DNA of 64,000 nucleotides, taken from S5-A14a sp022766365 (GTDB lineage: Bacteria; Bacillota; Clostridia; Peptostreptococcales; Anaerovoracaceae). The notes under the pieces were generated by a model. It was not told the DNA's origin and ran no database searches. It was given only the letters and a program-made list of their open reading frames with translations. How positions within the stretch are numbered: the stretch's first letter is position 1; the number at the start of each line of letters is the position of its first letter. The translations under genes and the position numbers were made by a program. Below are positions 33,555 through 42,828 of this stretch, in pieces. Location of the stretch: assembly GCA_050313295.1 (NCBI GenBank), contig JBNPLD010000006.1. The stretch is one strand, 5' to 3'.

Positions 33555-33583
33555 ATTTTACTATCTAAGTTATCTCGGGTCAA
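33555..33583 (-). promoter_or_regulatory. Promoter of the sigma-54 activator gene, overlapping its probable operator
   Basis: Minus-strand TTGACC (33578-33583) and TAAAAT (33555-33560) with a 17-bp spacer. The -35 lies within the palindrome at 33577-33595, so binding of a regulator there would block this promoter. Confidence 0.6.
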
Positions 33584-33627
33584 TATTTTTGACCCACTTC
33601 TGGGGCAGCATTTAAAATTATGACCCA
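33577..33627. promoter_or_regulatory. Candidate upstream activator sequences for the sigma-54 regulator
   Basis: A perfect dyad GGGTCAA-N5-TTGACCC (33577-33595) is followed by an imperfect one TGGGGCA-N13-TGACCCA (33601-33627). They lie about 180-245 bp upstream of the -24/-12 promoter at 33806, the usual distance for sigma-54 enhancers. Confidence 0.6.
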
Positions 33628-33805
33628 TTTTTGGTTTTATATGTCTCAAAATAATGAAAAGTTCTGTTCTCGTCAATAGTTAAATTGTATAAAGAACATA
33701 ATCATCGTAAAAACATAGGTTCTAAAGTCTTTGGTTAACAAAGGACAGTATGGCAAAATAATTTCTTAACATTTTGAAAGAAGCATTTTGATAATCTTTT
33801 GACTT

Positions 33806-33822
33806 TTGGCACATCGCTTGCA
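33806..33822 (+). promoter_or_regulatory. Sigma-54 (-24/-12) promoter of the transporter gene
   Basis: TTGGCAC-ATCGC-TTGCA matches the sigma-54 consensus completely. Transcription would start near 33834, giving a leader of about 65 nt before the transporter start codon. Confidence 0.85.
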
Positions 33823-33899
33823 TTATTACTAACATATGGTGAAACATCACCGAAATAATTTTACTTATTCATTATTAAAGGAAAAGGAGAAAACACTTA

Positions 33900-35402
33900 A
33901 TGGAAACTTTTAAAGCAATTTTTAAGTTCGTTCCGGTAATAGTGCTGGCTGCACTTATGATTGTCGGAATGGACGCACTTATAGCTGCTCCTATCGCGAC
34001 TATATGTGCTTGTATAGTGGCTTCTATCACTGAGAAGCTCAGCTTTAAGGATATGATTGACGCAGCTGTTGGAAGCGTTTCTCACATTCTTATAGCTCTG
34101 TTCATTCTTATGTTTGCTTATGCCATGGCTTCTGCATTTATGACAACAGGAGTTGGTGCTTCTGCCGTTCTTATTGCCCTTTCCCTCGGTGTAACAGCTA
34201 AAACTGTTGCTGTTGTAGGTATCGGCGTAACGGCTATTCTATCCGTTGCTACAGGCACTTCTTGGGGAACTTTCGCTGCCTGCGCACCTATCTTCTTGTG
34301 GCTAAACAACATCGTAGGCGGTGACATCGTTCTAACGACATGTGCAATTGCAGGCGGAGCTTGCTTTGGAGATAATATCGGACTTATTTCTGACACAACA
34401 ATCGTTTCTTCCGGAATCCAGGGAGTTGAAGTTGTTGACAGAATCAGAACGCAGGGAGCATGGTCTATAGCCTGCCTTATCTTGGCTATGATCGCTTTCT
34501 TTGTAGCTGCAATTCTTCTCGGTCTTCCAAGTGAAACTGCAGATGCCACAGGTGTATTTGATAAACTTAATGCTGAGGCCCCTGATGCAATTGCTTATAT
34601 TCAGGAGAAAAAACCGGTAGCTATTGACCTTCTTAATCAGGTTCAAGATGGAGTTGCTCTTTACATGATTATTCCTCTGATCCTTGTAATAGGTCTTGCC
34701 GTTGCCGGTGTAAACACATTTATGTGTATTGGAACCGGCATCGTTTCAGCATATATTCTCGGCTTATTTGCAGGAACCACTACATTTGGCGGTCCTAGTT
34801 GGGAAAAGAGCGGTCTGAACGAATACCTTAACCTGATCATGAACGGTTTTTCAGAAGCCGGAGCATGGGTAGTAGTAATGATGATGTGGGTTGCTGCATT
34901 CGGTGGTATAATGGCAGCCATGCACGCTTTTGAACCTCTTGCAAAGGGAATCGTTGCAATCTCCGGAAAAGTTCGATCATTGATGTTCTGTAACGGTCTT
35001 CTCTGTATCGGCGGTAACATGCTGCTTGCTGACGAGATGGCCCAGATTGTAACTGTTGGTCCTATAATCAAAAATATTCTTGAAGAAAACGTTGAAGCTT
35101 CTGATGAAGATATGTATAAGCTTAAACTTAGAAATGCAACTTTCGGGGATGCCATGGGAGTATTCGGTTCACAGCTCATTCCTTGGCACGTATATCTGGC
35201 ATTCTACGTTGGTATTGCTGTAAACGTATATCCTCTATACAAATTCGCAGCCGTTGATTTTATTAAATATAACTTCATGGCTATGATTGCGGTTGTTTCT
35301 CTGCTTCTACTTACTTTGACAGGTGCTGACAGATTCGTTCCGCTATTCGGTCTGCCTCACGAGCCTGATGTAAAGTTAAAGAAGAATATCAAGGCAGCAT
35401 AA
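33900..35402 (+). CDS. NhaC-family transporter under sigma-54 control
   Basis: A 500-aa polytopic protein with about 12 membrane helices. It shows the NhaC/ion-transporter arrangement: ATGTSWGTFAACAPIFLWL, AGGACFGDNIGLISDTTIVSSGIQGVEVVDRIRTQ (about 152-186) and the second-half NMLLADEMAQIVTVGPI. Related proteins exchange Na+ or H+ for organic substrates. Its sigma-54 promoter and divergent activator with a dehydrogenase-like sensor suggest it imports an amino acid such as lysine, or exports a product; sequence alone does not decide. It is followed by a strong terminator and appears to be a single-gene transcript. Confidence 0.82.
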   Translation: METFKAIFKFVPVIVLAALMIVGMDALIAAPIATICACIVASITEKLSFKDMIDAAVGSVSHILIALFILMFAYAMASAFMTTGVGASAVLIALSLGVTAKTVAVVGIGVTAILSVATGTSWGTFAACAPIFLWLNNIVGGDIVLTTCAIAGGACFGDNIGLISDTTIVSSGIQGVEVVDRIRTQGAWSIACLILAMIAFFVAAILLGLPSETADATGVFDKLNAEAPDAIAYIQEKKPVAIDLLNQVQDGVALYMIIPLILVIGLAVAGVNTFMCIGTGIVSAYILGLFAGTTTFGGPSWEKSGLNEYLNLIMNGFSEAGAWVVVMMMWVAAFGGIMAAMHAFEPLAKGIVAISGKVRSLMFCNGLLCIGGNMLLADEMAQIVTVGPIIKNILEENVEASDEDMYKLKLRNATFGDAMGVFGSQLIPWHVYLAFYVGIAVNVYPLYKFAAVDFIKYNFMAMIAVVSLLLLTLTGADRFVPLFGLPHEPDVKLKKNIKAA

Positions 35403-35467
35403 CCATACACTTAGTTTAAATGCTTTGCCGATTAATATAGGCAAATCTGTAATACATAATCTAAAAC

Positions 35468-35510
35468 AAGCCCATACCGCCTGGTTTATTAATTCGCAGT
35501 ATGGGCTTTT
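35468..35510 (+). terminator. Intrinsic terminator after the sigma-54-controlled transporter
   Basis: A 10-bp perfect stem AAGCCCATAC / GTATGGGCTT (35468-35477, 35499-35508) ending in a short T-run. Confidence 0.8.
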
Positions 35511-35683
35511 AGATTGCAGCCGTATATATAAATTATATTGATGTCACAATTTTTAAATTATTTATTGATTTTCCATGGATAAATTAACGCTGAACAATAT
35601 TTTAGTATACAATGTACTTAAAGATTATATCAAAGTATTCAAATTATAAGTCTAAATTACTTTAAAGAAAGGTGAAATGTCAA

Positions 35684-36232
35684 ATGATAATTATGACCCC
35701 CATCGGAGCACTGAAAATCTCCTGCTCTGACAAAGCTCTTCGTTCAATCACCTGCATTACCTCTAAGGCAAAGATCTCTGATAAGCATAACGATTCTAAT
35801 CTTAATTCAAAGAGAAGTAACACAGAATTCTATAATACAAACGTTGATATCTTGGATAAACACCGAAAATCATCATCTGCAGAAGAACTTGAGAAAAGAG
35901 TTGCAATCTGGGTAAAAAGCTATTTTGCCAATACGTCAATAGATTTTCCGACAGATATACCCCTTGATCCGGACGGCACCGAATTTCAGAAACAGGTTTG
36001 GGAGGAACTTAGGAAAATTCCCTACGGTGAGACAAAAACTTATGGCGAAATTGCGAAAAGAATCGGAAAGCCCGGCTCGGCCAGAGCCGTAGGTAATGCC
36101 TGCGGTAAAAATCATATCCTGCTTGCAATACCATGTCACAGAGTAGTAGGTTCTTCAGGAATTGGAGGGTTTGCCCTCGGACTTGCCACCAAGAGAAAAC
36201 TCCTTGCTATTGAAGGGAGATTAAATCTATAA
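35684..36232 (+). CDS. ogt: Methylated-DNA--protein-cysteine methyltransferase
   Basis: A 182-aa O6-alkylguanine-DNA alkyltransferase. The acceptor cysteine lies in LLAIPCHRVVGSSG (near residue 150), and the DNA-binding segment is KIPYGETKTYGEIAKRIGKPGSARAVGNACGKN. It repairs O6-methylguanine by suicidal transfer. The segment between the N-terminal domain and the catalytic domain (about residues 25-75) is longer and more polar than usual. ATG 35684 is preferred because GAAAGGTG lies 9 bp upstream; the in-frame GTG at 35672 lies within that site. Confidence 0.92.
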   Translation: MIIMTPIGALKISCSDKALRSITCITSKAKISDKHNDSNLNSKRSNTEFYNTNVDILDKHRKSSSAEELEKRVAIWVKSYFANTSIDFPTDIPLDPDGTEFQKQVWEELRKIPYGETKTYGEIAKRIGKPGSARAVGNACGKNHILLAIPCHRVVGSSGIGGFALGLATKRKLLAIEGRLNL

Positions 36233-36261
36233 CTGTATAGAGGACTATAAGAACTACAACT

Positions 36262-36288
36262 AAAGGGACTACTCTGCGTAGTCCCTTT
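36262..36288. terminator. Strong convergent hairpin between ogt and the 237-aa gene
   Basis: Perfect 11-bp stem AAAGGGACTAC / GTAGTCCCTTT with a five-base loop, placed between the 3' ends of convergent genes and overlapping the last codons of the minus-strand one. The A-rich and T-rich stem ends could serve both directions, although no long U-run follows. Confidence 0.65.
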
Positions 36289-36982
36289 GAATTTGCGTAA
36301 GTGTATCATCATTTATTTTACTGTCCCAATTATAACATGAAAGCCAGCAAAGAATGGCAAGCAACACCGGTATCCAACCGTTGATCTGCCATGGCTCCGG
36401 AAGATGAAGAACCATATGCGCTGCTGCGGCTGCAAGTGATGTGATCACTAAGATTGCCAGCTTATACGGACCCCCTGAACGTCTTCTTCCTTCCTCTGTT
36501 TTCGCATTTCTTCCCGCACTTCTTGTAACCAGAAACAAAGCTGTGAAACTCACTGCAAGCAAAGCTAAAACAGCCGGTCCTAACACGAAATTATACCCTC
36601 TGCTGCTAACTCCCGCAACCAAGGCGAGAACGAAAATATATGTGAAGAATGCATCTCCAAGTGCCATTATCGTCTTCTGATTTTCAGGTCTCTGAGGTGC
36701 AGCTTCCATTATATCTTCCACTGCTTGGTCGAAGTCCCCTCCAAGGATCCCCAAAAGATCTCTCTTAACGCTTCTTCGACTCTTATCTTCTGCAATCAGT
36801 GCGTTAATCAAATCCGTCCTTACCACCTCGATATAGGCTCGTGCCGCCCCTCTGGTATCAAGTTCGGCGAGAAGGTCCTTCATCAGATTCCTATCCTTAA
36901 TATCAAAGTATCTGAGACGTTTGTCATTAGTTCTCTTGAGTTTCTCGTAATCATTTCTTGAAAAAATATTTTTCTTACCCAT
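36269..36982 (-). CDS. Membrane protein of unknown function
   Basis: A 237-aa protein with a charged helical N-terminal half (about residues 1-100, including a segment RRSVKRDLLGILGGDFDQAVEDIME) and four membrane helices in the C-terminal half (about 105-125, 130-155, 172-195, 200-220). The layout resembles HAAS/DUF1700-like membrane proteins, but I cannot assign a family. It lies alone between ogt and PFOR. Confidence 0.7.
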   Translation of the reverse strand: MGKKNIFSRNDYEKLKRTNDKRLRYFDIKDRNLMKDLLAELDTRGAARAYIEVVRTDLINALIAEDKSRRSVKRDLLGILGGDFDQAVEDIMEAAPQRPENQKTIMALGDAFFTYIFVLALVAGVSSRGYNFVLGPAVLALLAVSFTALFLVTRSAGRNAKTEEGRRRSGGPYKLAILVITSLAAAAAHMVLHLPEPWQINGWIPVLLAILCWLSCYNWDSKINDDTLTQIQRDYAE

Positions 36983-37030
36983 AATTTAAATTTTAACATA
37001 TTTTTAATGGCTTTTAAAGTACTATTTCGC

Positions 37031-37082
37031 AAGCAAAAGGGGATTCCCCTGAGCTATTACAGCCTGTCAACAGAATCCCCTT
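37031..37082 (-). terminator. Intrinsic terminator after PFOR
   Basis: A 10-bp stem AAGGGGATTC / GAATCCCCTT with a 26-base loop, followed on the minus strand by TTTTGC. It lies 48 bp beyond the nifJ stop codon. Confidence 0.7.
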
Positions 37083-37129
37083 CAAATCATGTTCAATTAA
37101 ATTTTTATTAAGTTGCCTATAAATGTGAT

Positions 37130-40100
37130 TTACTGCTTAGGTGGATCGCTAGGATCTCTCTTTTCTGCAGCATCACTTGCTTTTGGAACTGAGTCCTGTG
37201 CAGCTCCATATGTTTTCTCAAGTTCCTTAAGCAAATCATAGCGGCGAAGAGCATCTTCCTCGTTCTTCTCGAAGAGCTGTTCTGCTCTGTCCGGGAATTT
37301 TCTGGTCAGTGAACTGTACCTTACTTCGCTCATGAGGAAGTCCTTATATCCGTCTGCCTTTGGAGCCTTGCTGTCAACCTTAAGCGGGTTCTTCCCTTCT
37401 GCAGCCAGGTCAGGATTGAATCTCAGAAGGTTCCAGTAACCTACATCAACTGCATCCTTGATAATGCCCTGAGCATTTGACAAATTGATACCGTGGTTGA
37501 TACAAGGTGCATAAGCTATAATCAGAGATGGTCCCTTATATGCTTCCGCTTCCTTGATAGCCTTCAGTGTCTGATTCATATCAGCTCCCATACCAATCTG
37601 TGCAACGTATACATATCCGTATGCCATGGCAATCTGTGCCAGATCCTTCTTTTTAACGCCCTTTCCTGAGGCTGCAAACTTAGCAACTGCCCCCATAGGT
37701 GTTGATTTAGAGCTTTGTCCGCCCGTATTGGAATATACCTCTGTATCAAATACAAGGATATTTACATCTTCTCCTGAAGCGATAACATGGTCAAGTCCGC
37801 CATAACCTATATCATATGCCCAACCGTCACCACCGAAGATCCATACTGATGGCTTTACGAGAAGATTGCTGTTGTCCTTTAAGAATTTAACTTCCTCTTC
37901 TGTATCATCCATCTTATCCAGCACCTCAAGGAGTGCCTTAGAGGCAACCTTTGACTCATCTCCGTCATACATATGATCAAGCCAATTCTGAGCAACTTCC
38001 TTGAAATCAGCATGCTTCTCAGCAAGTTTTTCAACTGCAGTTTTAGCAGCTTCCCTTCTGGTCTTCATTCCCAGGTGCATACCGAGTCCGAATTCCGCAT
38101 TGTCCTCAAACAGTGAGTTAGCCCACGCAGGACCGCATCCATTTTCGTTGGTCGTATACGGTGTTGCAGGTGCACTGAATCCCCAAATTGATGAACACCC
38201 CGTAGCATTGGCAACGAACATTCTATCACCAAACAACTGTGTAACCAATCTGGCATATGGTGTTTCTCCACATCCCGGACAAGCTCCTGAGAACTCAAGC
38301 AGCGGCTGCAGGAACTGTGATCCCTTAAGACTGTCAGGTTTAAACGGAACTTCAACTCTTTCTGTTCCATAATATACGGTATCGTACTTCTTCTGAGTCT
38401 CGTGCATTAGTTCAGTAGTTACCGGAACCATTTCAAGTGCCTTGTTCTTAGCAGGGCAGGTTGATGCACAAGATCCGCAGCCTGTACAATCCATTGAAGA
38501 TATAGCGATGGTAAATTTCTGTCCGTCCTTAGCTCCCATCATATCAAGAGCCTGATCGCCAATTTTCTTGCCGTCTTCTTCGCTCATACCGAACGCTCTG
38601 ATTACAGCATGAGGACATACATAGGCACATCTGTTACACTGGATACAGTTCTCAGGCTTCCATACAGGAATTCTCTGTGCGATTTCTCTTTTCTCATGAA
38701 GTGCTGTTCCTGCCGGAGCATTACCTCTTGCATAATCAACAAATGTTGATACCGGTAAATCATCTCCTCGCATTGCATTGGACGGAACCATAACTTCGTT
38801 GAGATACTTGGTAAGTTCCGGAGTCTTGCCTTCCGGCTGAGGGAAGCACATTTCACCTTCGGCTGTCTTCCAACTATCAGGAACCTTAAACTCCTTGACA
38901 TACTTGATACCTGCATCAACTGCAGCCTTGTTCATGCTGACAATCTTTTCGCCTTTACGACCGTATGTCTTCTCAATGGCTTCCTTCATATATTCTGCAG
39001 CCTTATCGATAGGGATTATGTTGGCAAGCTTGAAGAATGCCGCCTGAAGAACAGTATTGGTTCTCATCACTCCAAGACCTATCTCTTCTGCAAGATTAAC
39101 AGCATTACAGGTGTAGAACTTGATATTGTTGTTTGCAATATATCTCTTAACATTACCCGGGATCATTCTTTCGAGTTCTTCCTCATCCCATGTTGTGTTC
39201 AACAGGAAATATCCTCCGGGAACGACATCCTGAACGATATCATATCTGTGCATGTATGACTGCTGATGACAAGCCACAAAATTCGCTTGTTTAACATAGT
39301 AAGTGGACTTGATAGGGTGGTCACCGAATCTCAAGTGTGAAATTGTGATACCTCCGGACTTCTTTGAGTCATACTGGAAATATGCCTGTACATATTTGTC
39401 GGTATGGTCACCGATAATCTTAACTGAGTTCTTGTTCGCTCCGACTGTACCGTCAGAACCAAGACCCCAGAATTTGCACGAGATTGTACCTTCCGGAACT
39501 GTAACCGGTCTCTCGCTCGGTGTCAGAGAAAGGTTAGTTACATCATCTATGATTGAAATTGTGAATTCCGACTTTGGATTATCTTTCTTCAGATCTTCGT
39601 ATACCGCCAGAATATCAGCAGGCTGTACGTCCTTTGATCCGAGTCCGTATCTGCCGCCTGTAATCGTACATTTTTCGAATTCGGTCCCTCTGAGAGCATT
39701 TACAATGTCCAAGTATAGCGGCTCACCGATAGAACCGGGTTCCTTACATCTGTCAAGAACAGCGATCTTCTTGACAGTCTTAGGAATCTGAGACAGAAGA
39801 TGCTTAACTGAGAAAGGTCTGTAAAGGTGCACTTTAACAAGTCCGACCTTGCTTCCCTTGGCATTCAGATAATCCACTACTTCTTCTGTTGCGTCACATA
39901 CAGATCCCATTGCAACTATGATCTCCGTTGCATCTTCAGCTCCATAGTAGTTGAAAGGCTTGTAGTTTGTTCCAATCTTTTCATTAACCATATTCATGCA
40001 GTCAACGAAAATCTGAACAGCATCTTTATAGATAGGGTTGCAAGCTTCTCGATGCTGGAAGAATGTCTCAGGCTGCTCCGCAGATCCCATTGCCATTCCG

Positions 40101-40732
40101 TGTTCAGGATGCAAGGCTTCCGCCCTTCTTCTCTTAACAGCGTCCCAGTCCACCATGCTCTTGAGTTCATCGTAATCCCAAACTTCAATCTTCTGCTGTT
40201 CGTGGGAAGTTCTAAATCCATCGAAGAAATGAAGCGTTGGCAGACTTCCGTTCATAGTTGCCAGATGAGCAACAGCAGCAAGGTCCATAACCTGTTGAAC
40301 ACTGTTTGAGGCCAACATTGCAAAACCTGTCTGTCTGGCAGCCATAACGTCGGAGTGATCTCCGAAAATCGAAAGAGCATGTGTAGCAATAGCTCTTGCT
40401 GCTACATGAAATACCGCAGGTGCCATCTCAGCTGCAAGCTTATACATGTTAGGAATCATCAACAGAAGTCCCTGAGATGCAGTAAATGTGGAAGTAAACG
40501 ACCCGGCGGATGCTGCTCCGTGAACTGCTCCGGCTGCTCCTCCCTCTGACTGCATTTCTATAATGTTCACCTTCTCACCGAAAATATTCTTACGGTCGTC
40601 AGATGCCCATTCGTCCATGCTCTCAGCCATAGGGGATGATGGTGTGATTGGATAGATAGCTGCTACTTCAGAAAAAGCATATGCCACATGGGCTGCAGCG
40701 GTGTTACCATCCATTGTTTTTAGATTTCTCAC
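37130..40732 (-). CDS. nifJ: Pyruvate:ferredoxin oxidoreductase
   Basis: A 1200-aa single-chain PFOR. The N-terminal domain I begins MDGNTAAAHVAYAFSEVAAIYPITPSSPMAE. Two 4Fe-4S ferredoxin motifs follow (CIQCNRCAYVCPHAV near 685 and CTGCGSCASTCPAKN near 740), then a proximal-cluster cysteine in ACPGCGETPYARL and a TPP-binding GDGWAYDIGYGGLDH near 965. It oxidises pyruvate with CoA to acetyl-CoA, CO2 and reduced ferredoxin, the central step in this fermenter. The start is GTG 40732 with AAGGAAGGTG upstream; the length agrees with the ~1170-1200 norm. The C-terminal tail from about 1175 (AQDSVPKASDAAEKRDPSDPPK) is an unusual disordered extension. Confidence 0.96.
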   Translation of the reverse strand: MRNLKTMDGNTAAAHVAYAFSEVAAIYPITPSSPMAESMDEWASDDRKNIFGEKVNIIEMQSEGGAAGAVHGAASAGSFTSTFTASQGLLLMIPNMYKLAAEMAPAVFHVAARAIATHALSIFGDHSDVMAARQTGFAMLASNSVQQVMDLAAVAHLATMNGSLPTLHFFDGFRTSHEQQKIEVWDYDELKSMVDWDAVKRRRAEALHPEHGMAMGSAEQPETFFQHREACNPIYKDAVQIFVDCMNMVNEKIGTNYKPFNYYGAEDATEIIVAMGSVCDATEEVVDYLNAKGSKVGLVKVHLYRPFSVKHLLSQIPKTVKKIAVLDRCKEPGSIGEPLYLDIVNALRGTEFEKCTITGGRYGLGSKDVQPADILAVYEDLKKDNPKSEFTISIIDDVTNLSLTPSERPVTVPEGTISCKFWGLGSDGTVGANKNSVKIIGDHTDKYVQAYFQYDSKKSGGITISHLRFGDHPIKSTYYVKQANFVACHQQSYMHRYDIVQDVVPGGYFLLNTTWDEEELERMIPGNVKRYIANNNIKFYTCNAVNLAEEIGLGVMRTNTVLQAAFFKLANIIPIDKAAEYMKEAIEKTYGRKGEKIVSMNKAAVDAGIKYVKEFKVPDSWKTAEGEMCFPQPEGKTPELTKYLNEVMVPSNAMRGDDLPVSTFVDYARGNAPAGTALHEKREIAQRIPVWKPENCIQCNRCAYVCPHAVIRAFGMSEEDGKKIGDQALDMMGAKDGQKFTIAISSMDCTGCGSCASTCPAKNKALEMVPVTTELMHETQKKYDTVYYGTERVEVPFKPDSLKGSQFLQPLLEFSGACPGCGETPYARLVTQLFGDRMFVANATGCSSIWGFSAPATPYTTNENGCGPAWANSLFEDNAEFGLGMHLGMKTRREAAKTAVEKLAEKHADFKEVAQNWLDHMYDGDESKVASKALLEVLDKMDDTEEEVKFLKDNSNLLVKPSVWIFGGDGWAYDIGYGGLDHVIASGEDVNILVFDTEVYSNTGGQSSKSTPMGAVAKFAASGKGVKKKDLAQIAMAYGYVYVAQIGMGADMNQTLKAIKEAEAYKGPSLIIAYAPCINHGINLSNAQGIIKDAVDVGYWNLLRFNPDLAAEGKNPLKVDSKAPKADGYKDFLMSEVRYSSLTRKFPDRAEQLFEKNEEDALRRYDLLKELEKTYGAAQDSVPKASDAAEKRDPSDPPKQ

Positions 40733-40789
40733 TGGTTTCACCTTCCTTTGTTTATACATAAATTATCTAATACATTGTTTCCTAGTTTA

Positions 40790-40818
40790 AGTGTACTCCT
40801 GACTGTATACAATGTCAA
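40790..40818 (-). promoter_or_regulatory. nifJ promoter
   Basis: Minus-strand TTGACA (40813-40818) and TACACT (40790-40795) with a 17-bp spacer, about 58 bp upstream of the GTG start. Confidence 0.7.
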
Positions 40819-40910
40819 CCGATTTCTTCTGTTAGCAATATCTAATTTTCTCTTAATTTATATGTGCTCATGGGAATTGTTCAACTATATCGTCGGCAAA
40901 TTCTCCCCCA

Positions 40911-40957
40911 TATAAAAGACTGCGAAAGGTGAAACTATACCACAGCAATCGCAGTCT
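40911..40957 (-). terminator. Intrinsic terminator after the lipoprotein gene
   Basis: A 9-bp perfect stem AGACTGCGA / TCGCAGTCT (40917-40925, 40949-40957), followed on the minus strand by TTTTATA. It lies between the lipoprotein stop and the nifJ promoter. Confidence 0.75.
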
Positions 40958-41015
40958 CCCATGCCCAAAATTTGAGTTATATTTGTATAAAAATACTAAA
41001 ATTTCACTTTATCTT

Positions 41016-41684
41016 TTATCTATCGGTTTGTCCACCTTGGCTGCCGGCATTCGGCTGACCATGAATAGATTTACTGAGCTCGTTGGTCATATAAGTTAAA
41101 AGTCCTCCCTCTAAAGCGTCGAGGAATTTAACGTTACTTACAAGATCTCCAAACTCCCATTTCTTCTCATCTTTGTTGTACTTAGCAACAATCTTTACTT
41201 TATTCTTAACATTTTTCTTAACTTTCTTGGAAGCATTCTTAATTGCATCGTTATATTCCTTCTTCGCCTCCTCAGTAGATATTTTCTTTCCGTTAGGCTC
41301 TGCTACCTTCTTCACTATATCAGCACGAACTTCTTTAACCAATTTAGGAAAATCGTTCGCTGTAATCTCTACGTTTATCTCAGCTTCTTCACCCTTCTTG
41401 GTTTCATTACTGTCAAGAATCTTGTAGTCGAAATCCTTCATCATATCCATAAGAGCATCCGGATTATCCTTCTGGCTTTTTTCAATCTTCTTTTTCTCTT
41501 CATCACTCAGTTTCTTTCCGGTCAGTTTCTCTTGCCAAACTACGGCATCACCCTTCTGAAGATCCTTAAGCAGTGCCTCAGCTGCTCCTTCAGGAGTATC
41601 CTTATTGCTCCCGCAGGCTGCAAGCCCAAATGCCAATATTACACCCATTGTAAGTGCGAAAATTTGCTTTATAGTCTTATTCAT
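41016..41684 (-). CDS. Secreted lipoprotein, DUF4878/DUF5105-like
   Basis: A 222-aa lipoprotein precursor with a signal peptide (residues 1-23) and lipobox LAAC (cysteine 24). A lysine-rich globular domain follows with the pattern TPEGAAEALLKDLQKGDAVVWQEKLTG, like DUF4878/DUF5105 stress lipoproteins of Firmicutes. The function is unknown. GAGGAG lies 8 bp before the ATG. Its promoter shares a -35 element with the divergent transporter gene. Confidence 0.82.
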   Translation of the reverse strand: MNKTIKQIFALTMGVILAFGLAACGSNKDTPEGAAEALLKDLQKGDAVVWQEKLTGKKLSDEEKKKIEKSQKDNPDALMDMMKDFDYKILDSNETKKGEEAEINVEITANDFPKLVKEVRADIVKKVAEPNGKKISTEEAKKEYNDAIKNASKKVKKNVKNKVKIVAKYNKDEKKWEFGDLVSNVKFLDALEGGLLTYMTNELSKSIHGQPNAGSQGGQTDR

Positions 41685-41728
41685 TGTCCATTCTCCTCAT
41701 AAATCTTACATCAATCTGAATACAAGAT

Positions 41729-41757
41729 ATTATACCGCTATAAATTTCATCTTGCAA
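41729..41757 (-). promoter_or_regulatory. Lipoprotein gene promoter, -35 shared with divergent promoter
   Basis: Minus-strand TTGCAA (41752-41757) and TATAAT (41729-41734) with a 17-bp spacer. TTGCAA is its own reverse complement and also serves as the -35 for the plus-strand promoter. Confidence 0.7.
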
Positions 41758-41779
41758 GAAAAAGCCTAAGGTATATAAT
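41752..41779 (+). promoter_or_regulatory. EamA transporter promoter, -35 shared with divergent promoter
   Basis: TTGCAA (41752-41757) and TATAAT (41774-41779) with a 16-bp spacer. Only 7 bases separate the -10 from the ATG at 41787, and no Shine-Dalgarno sequence is present, so the transcript may be leaderless. Confidence 0.65.
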
Positions 41780-41786
41780 ACCTATT

Positions 41787-42674
41787 ATGAACATTAAAGA
41801 AACCACAACAAACAAATCGATCTTATGTATGATGCTCTCATCCACCTCTTTTGTGATGATGGCAACTATGGTCAAACTCTCCGGCAGCCATCTGCCTCTT
41901 ATGCAGCAGGTATTCTTTAGAAACCTCGTTATGCTAATCTTTTCCTATTGGATTATCAGACAACAAGGCACCTCCCTCAGGGTAAAACCTGTTCATAGAT
42001 CTTTTCTTGCTGTAAGATGCCTGTTCGGATTTCTCGGAGTGATATGTGTCTTTTATGCAAATAACCACCTCTATCTTGCAGACGCTCAAATCCTCCAGAA
42101 ACTCAATCCATTCTTTGTAACCTTCTGGGCGTTCACCTTGCTCAAGGAAAAGGTTACATGGAAAAGGGTTGCTACAATATTGTTGGGATTTATAGGCGCA
42201 GTAGTTGTCATCAATCCCACAGGTACATTTGGGGCTTCGGATATATCAGGAGGTTTCACTTCTATATTCCCATTCATAGTAGGCATTGCCTCTGCATTCT
42301 TCGGAGGAACTGCCTACGCCATGGTGGGACGCCTGGCAGGAGCTGTTGAAGGAATAGTTATAATATTTTACTTTTCTGTTTTTTCAATAATAGTTTCAGC
42401 ATTTTTTCTACCATTTAACTGGGTTTGGCCGGATCCGGTTTCATGGATCCACCTTATTTTGATAGGTGTATTCGCTGCCGGCGGTCAATACTTCATAACC
42501 AAAGCTTATACTACAGGGAAGGCAAGTTCGGTAGCACTGTTTGATTATACAGGTGTAATAATTTCTCCAATAGTCGCACTGATAGTCTTTGATGAAAACC
42601 TGAAGATGACAACTCTAATTGGAATGGCTATTATAATTGCAAGCGGAATCTGGTCCATGAAACTTAAAAGATAG
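41787..42674 (+). CDS. EamA/DMT-superfamily transporter
   Basis: A 295-aa protein with ten predicted membrane helices in two EamA repeats (about residues 10-145 and 155-293), as in S-adenosylmethionine/riboflavin-type and drug/metabolite exporters. The substrate is unknown. There is no ribosome binding site before the ATG and the -10 box lies 7 bp upstream. The frame is open from this ATG, which gives a complete first repeat. Confidence 0.88.
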   Translation: MNIKETTTNKSILCMMLSSTSFVMMATMVKLSGSHLPLMQQVFFRNLVMLIFSYWIIRQQGTSLRVKPVHRSFLAVRCLFGFLGVICVFYANNHLYLADAQILQKLNPFFVTFWAFTLLKEKVTWKRVATILLGFIGAVVVINPTGTFGASDISGGFTSIFPFIVGIASAFFGGTAYAMVGRLAGAVEGIVIIFYFSVFSIIVSAFFLPFNWVWPDPVSWIHLILIGVFAAGGQYFITKAYTTGKASSVALFDYTGVIISPIVALIVFDENLKMTTLIGMAIIIASGIWSMKLKR

Positions 42675-42726
42675 AACTCGAAAAAATGAGTATATAATTT
42701 CTATAGCAAAACTCATCTCAAAACAC

Positions 42727-42794
42727 AAAATGGCTTAGGACCTTTGCAGCACAGATCTAATCTGCATATGCATTCATTGTCTTCAGCCATTTTT
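42727..42794. terminator. Possible terminator between the EamA gene and hcp
   Basis: AAAATGGCT (42727-42735) and AGCCATTTT (42785-42793) could pair around a ~50-base loop and are followed by T. The long loop makes this a weak call for the convergent EamA and hcp transcripts. Confidence 0.35.
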
Positions 42795-42828
42795 CATTAT
42801 CCTTTAAATCTTCCCGGCGCAATCGATA

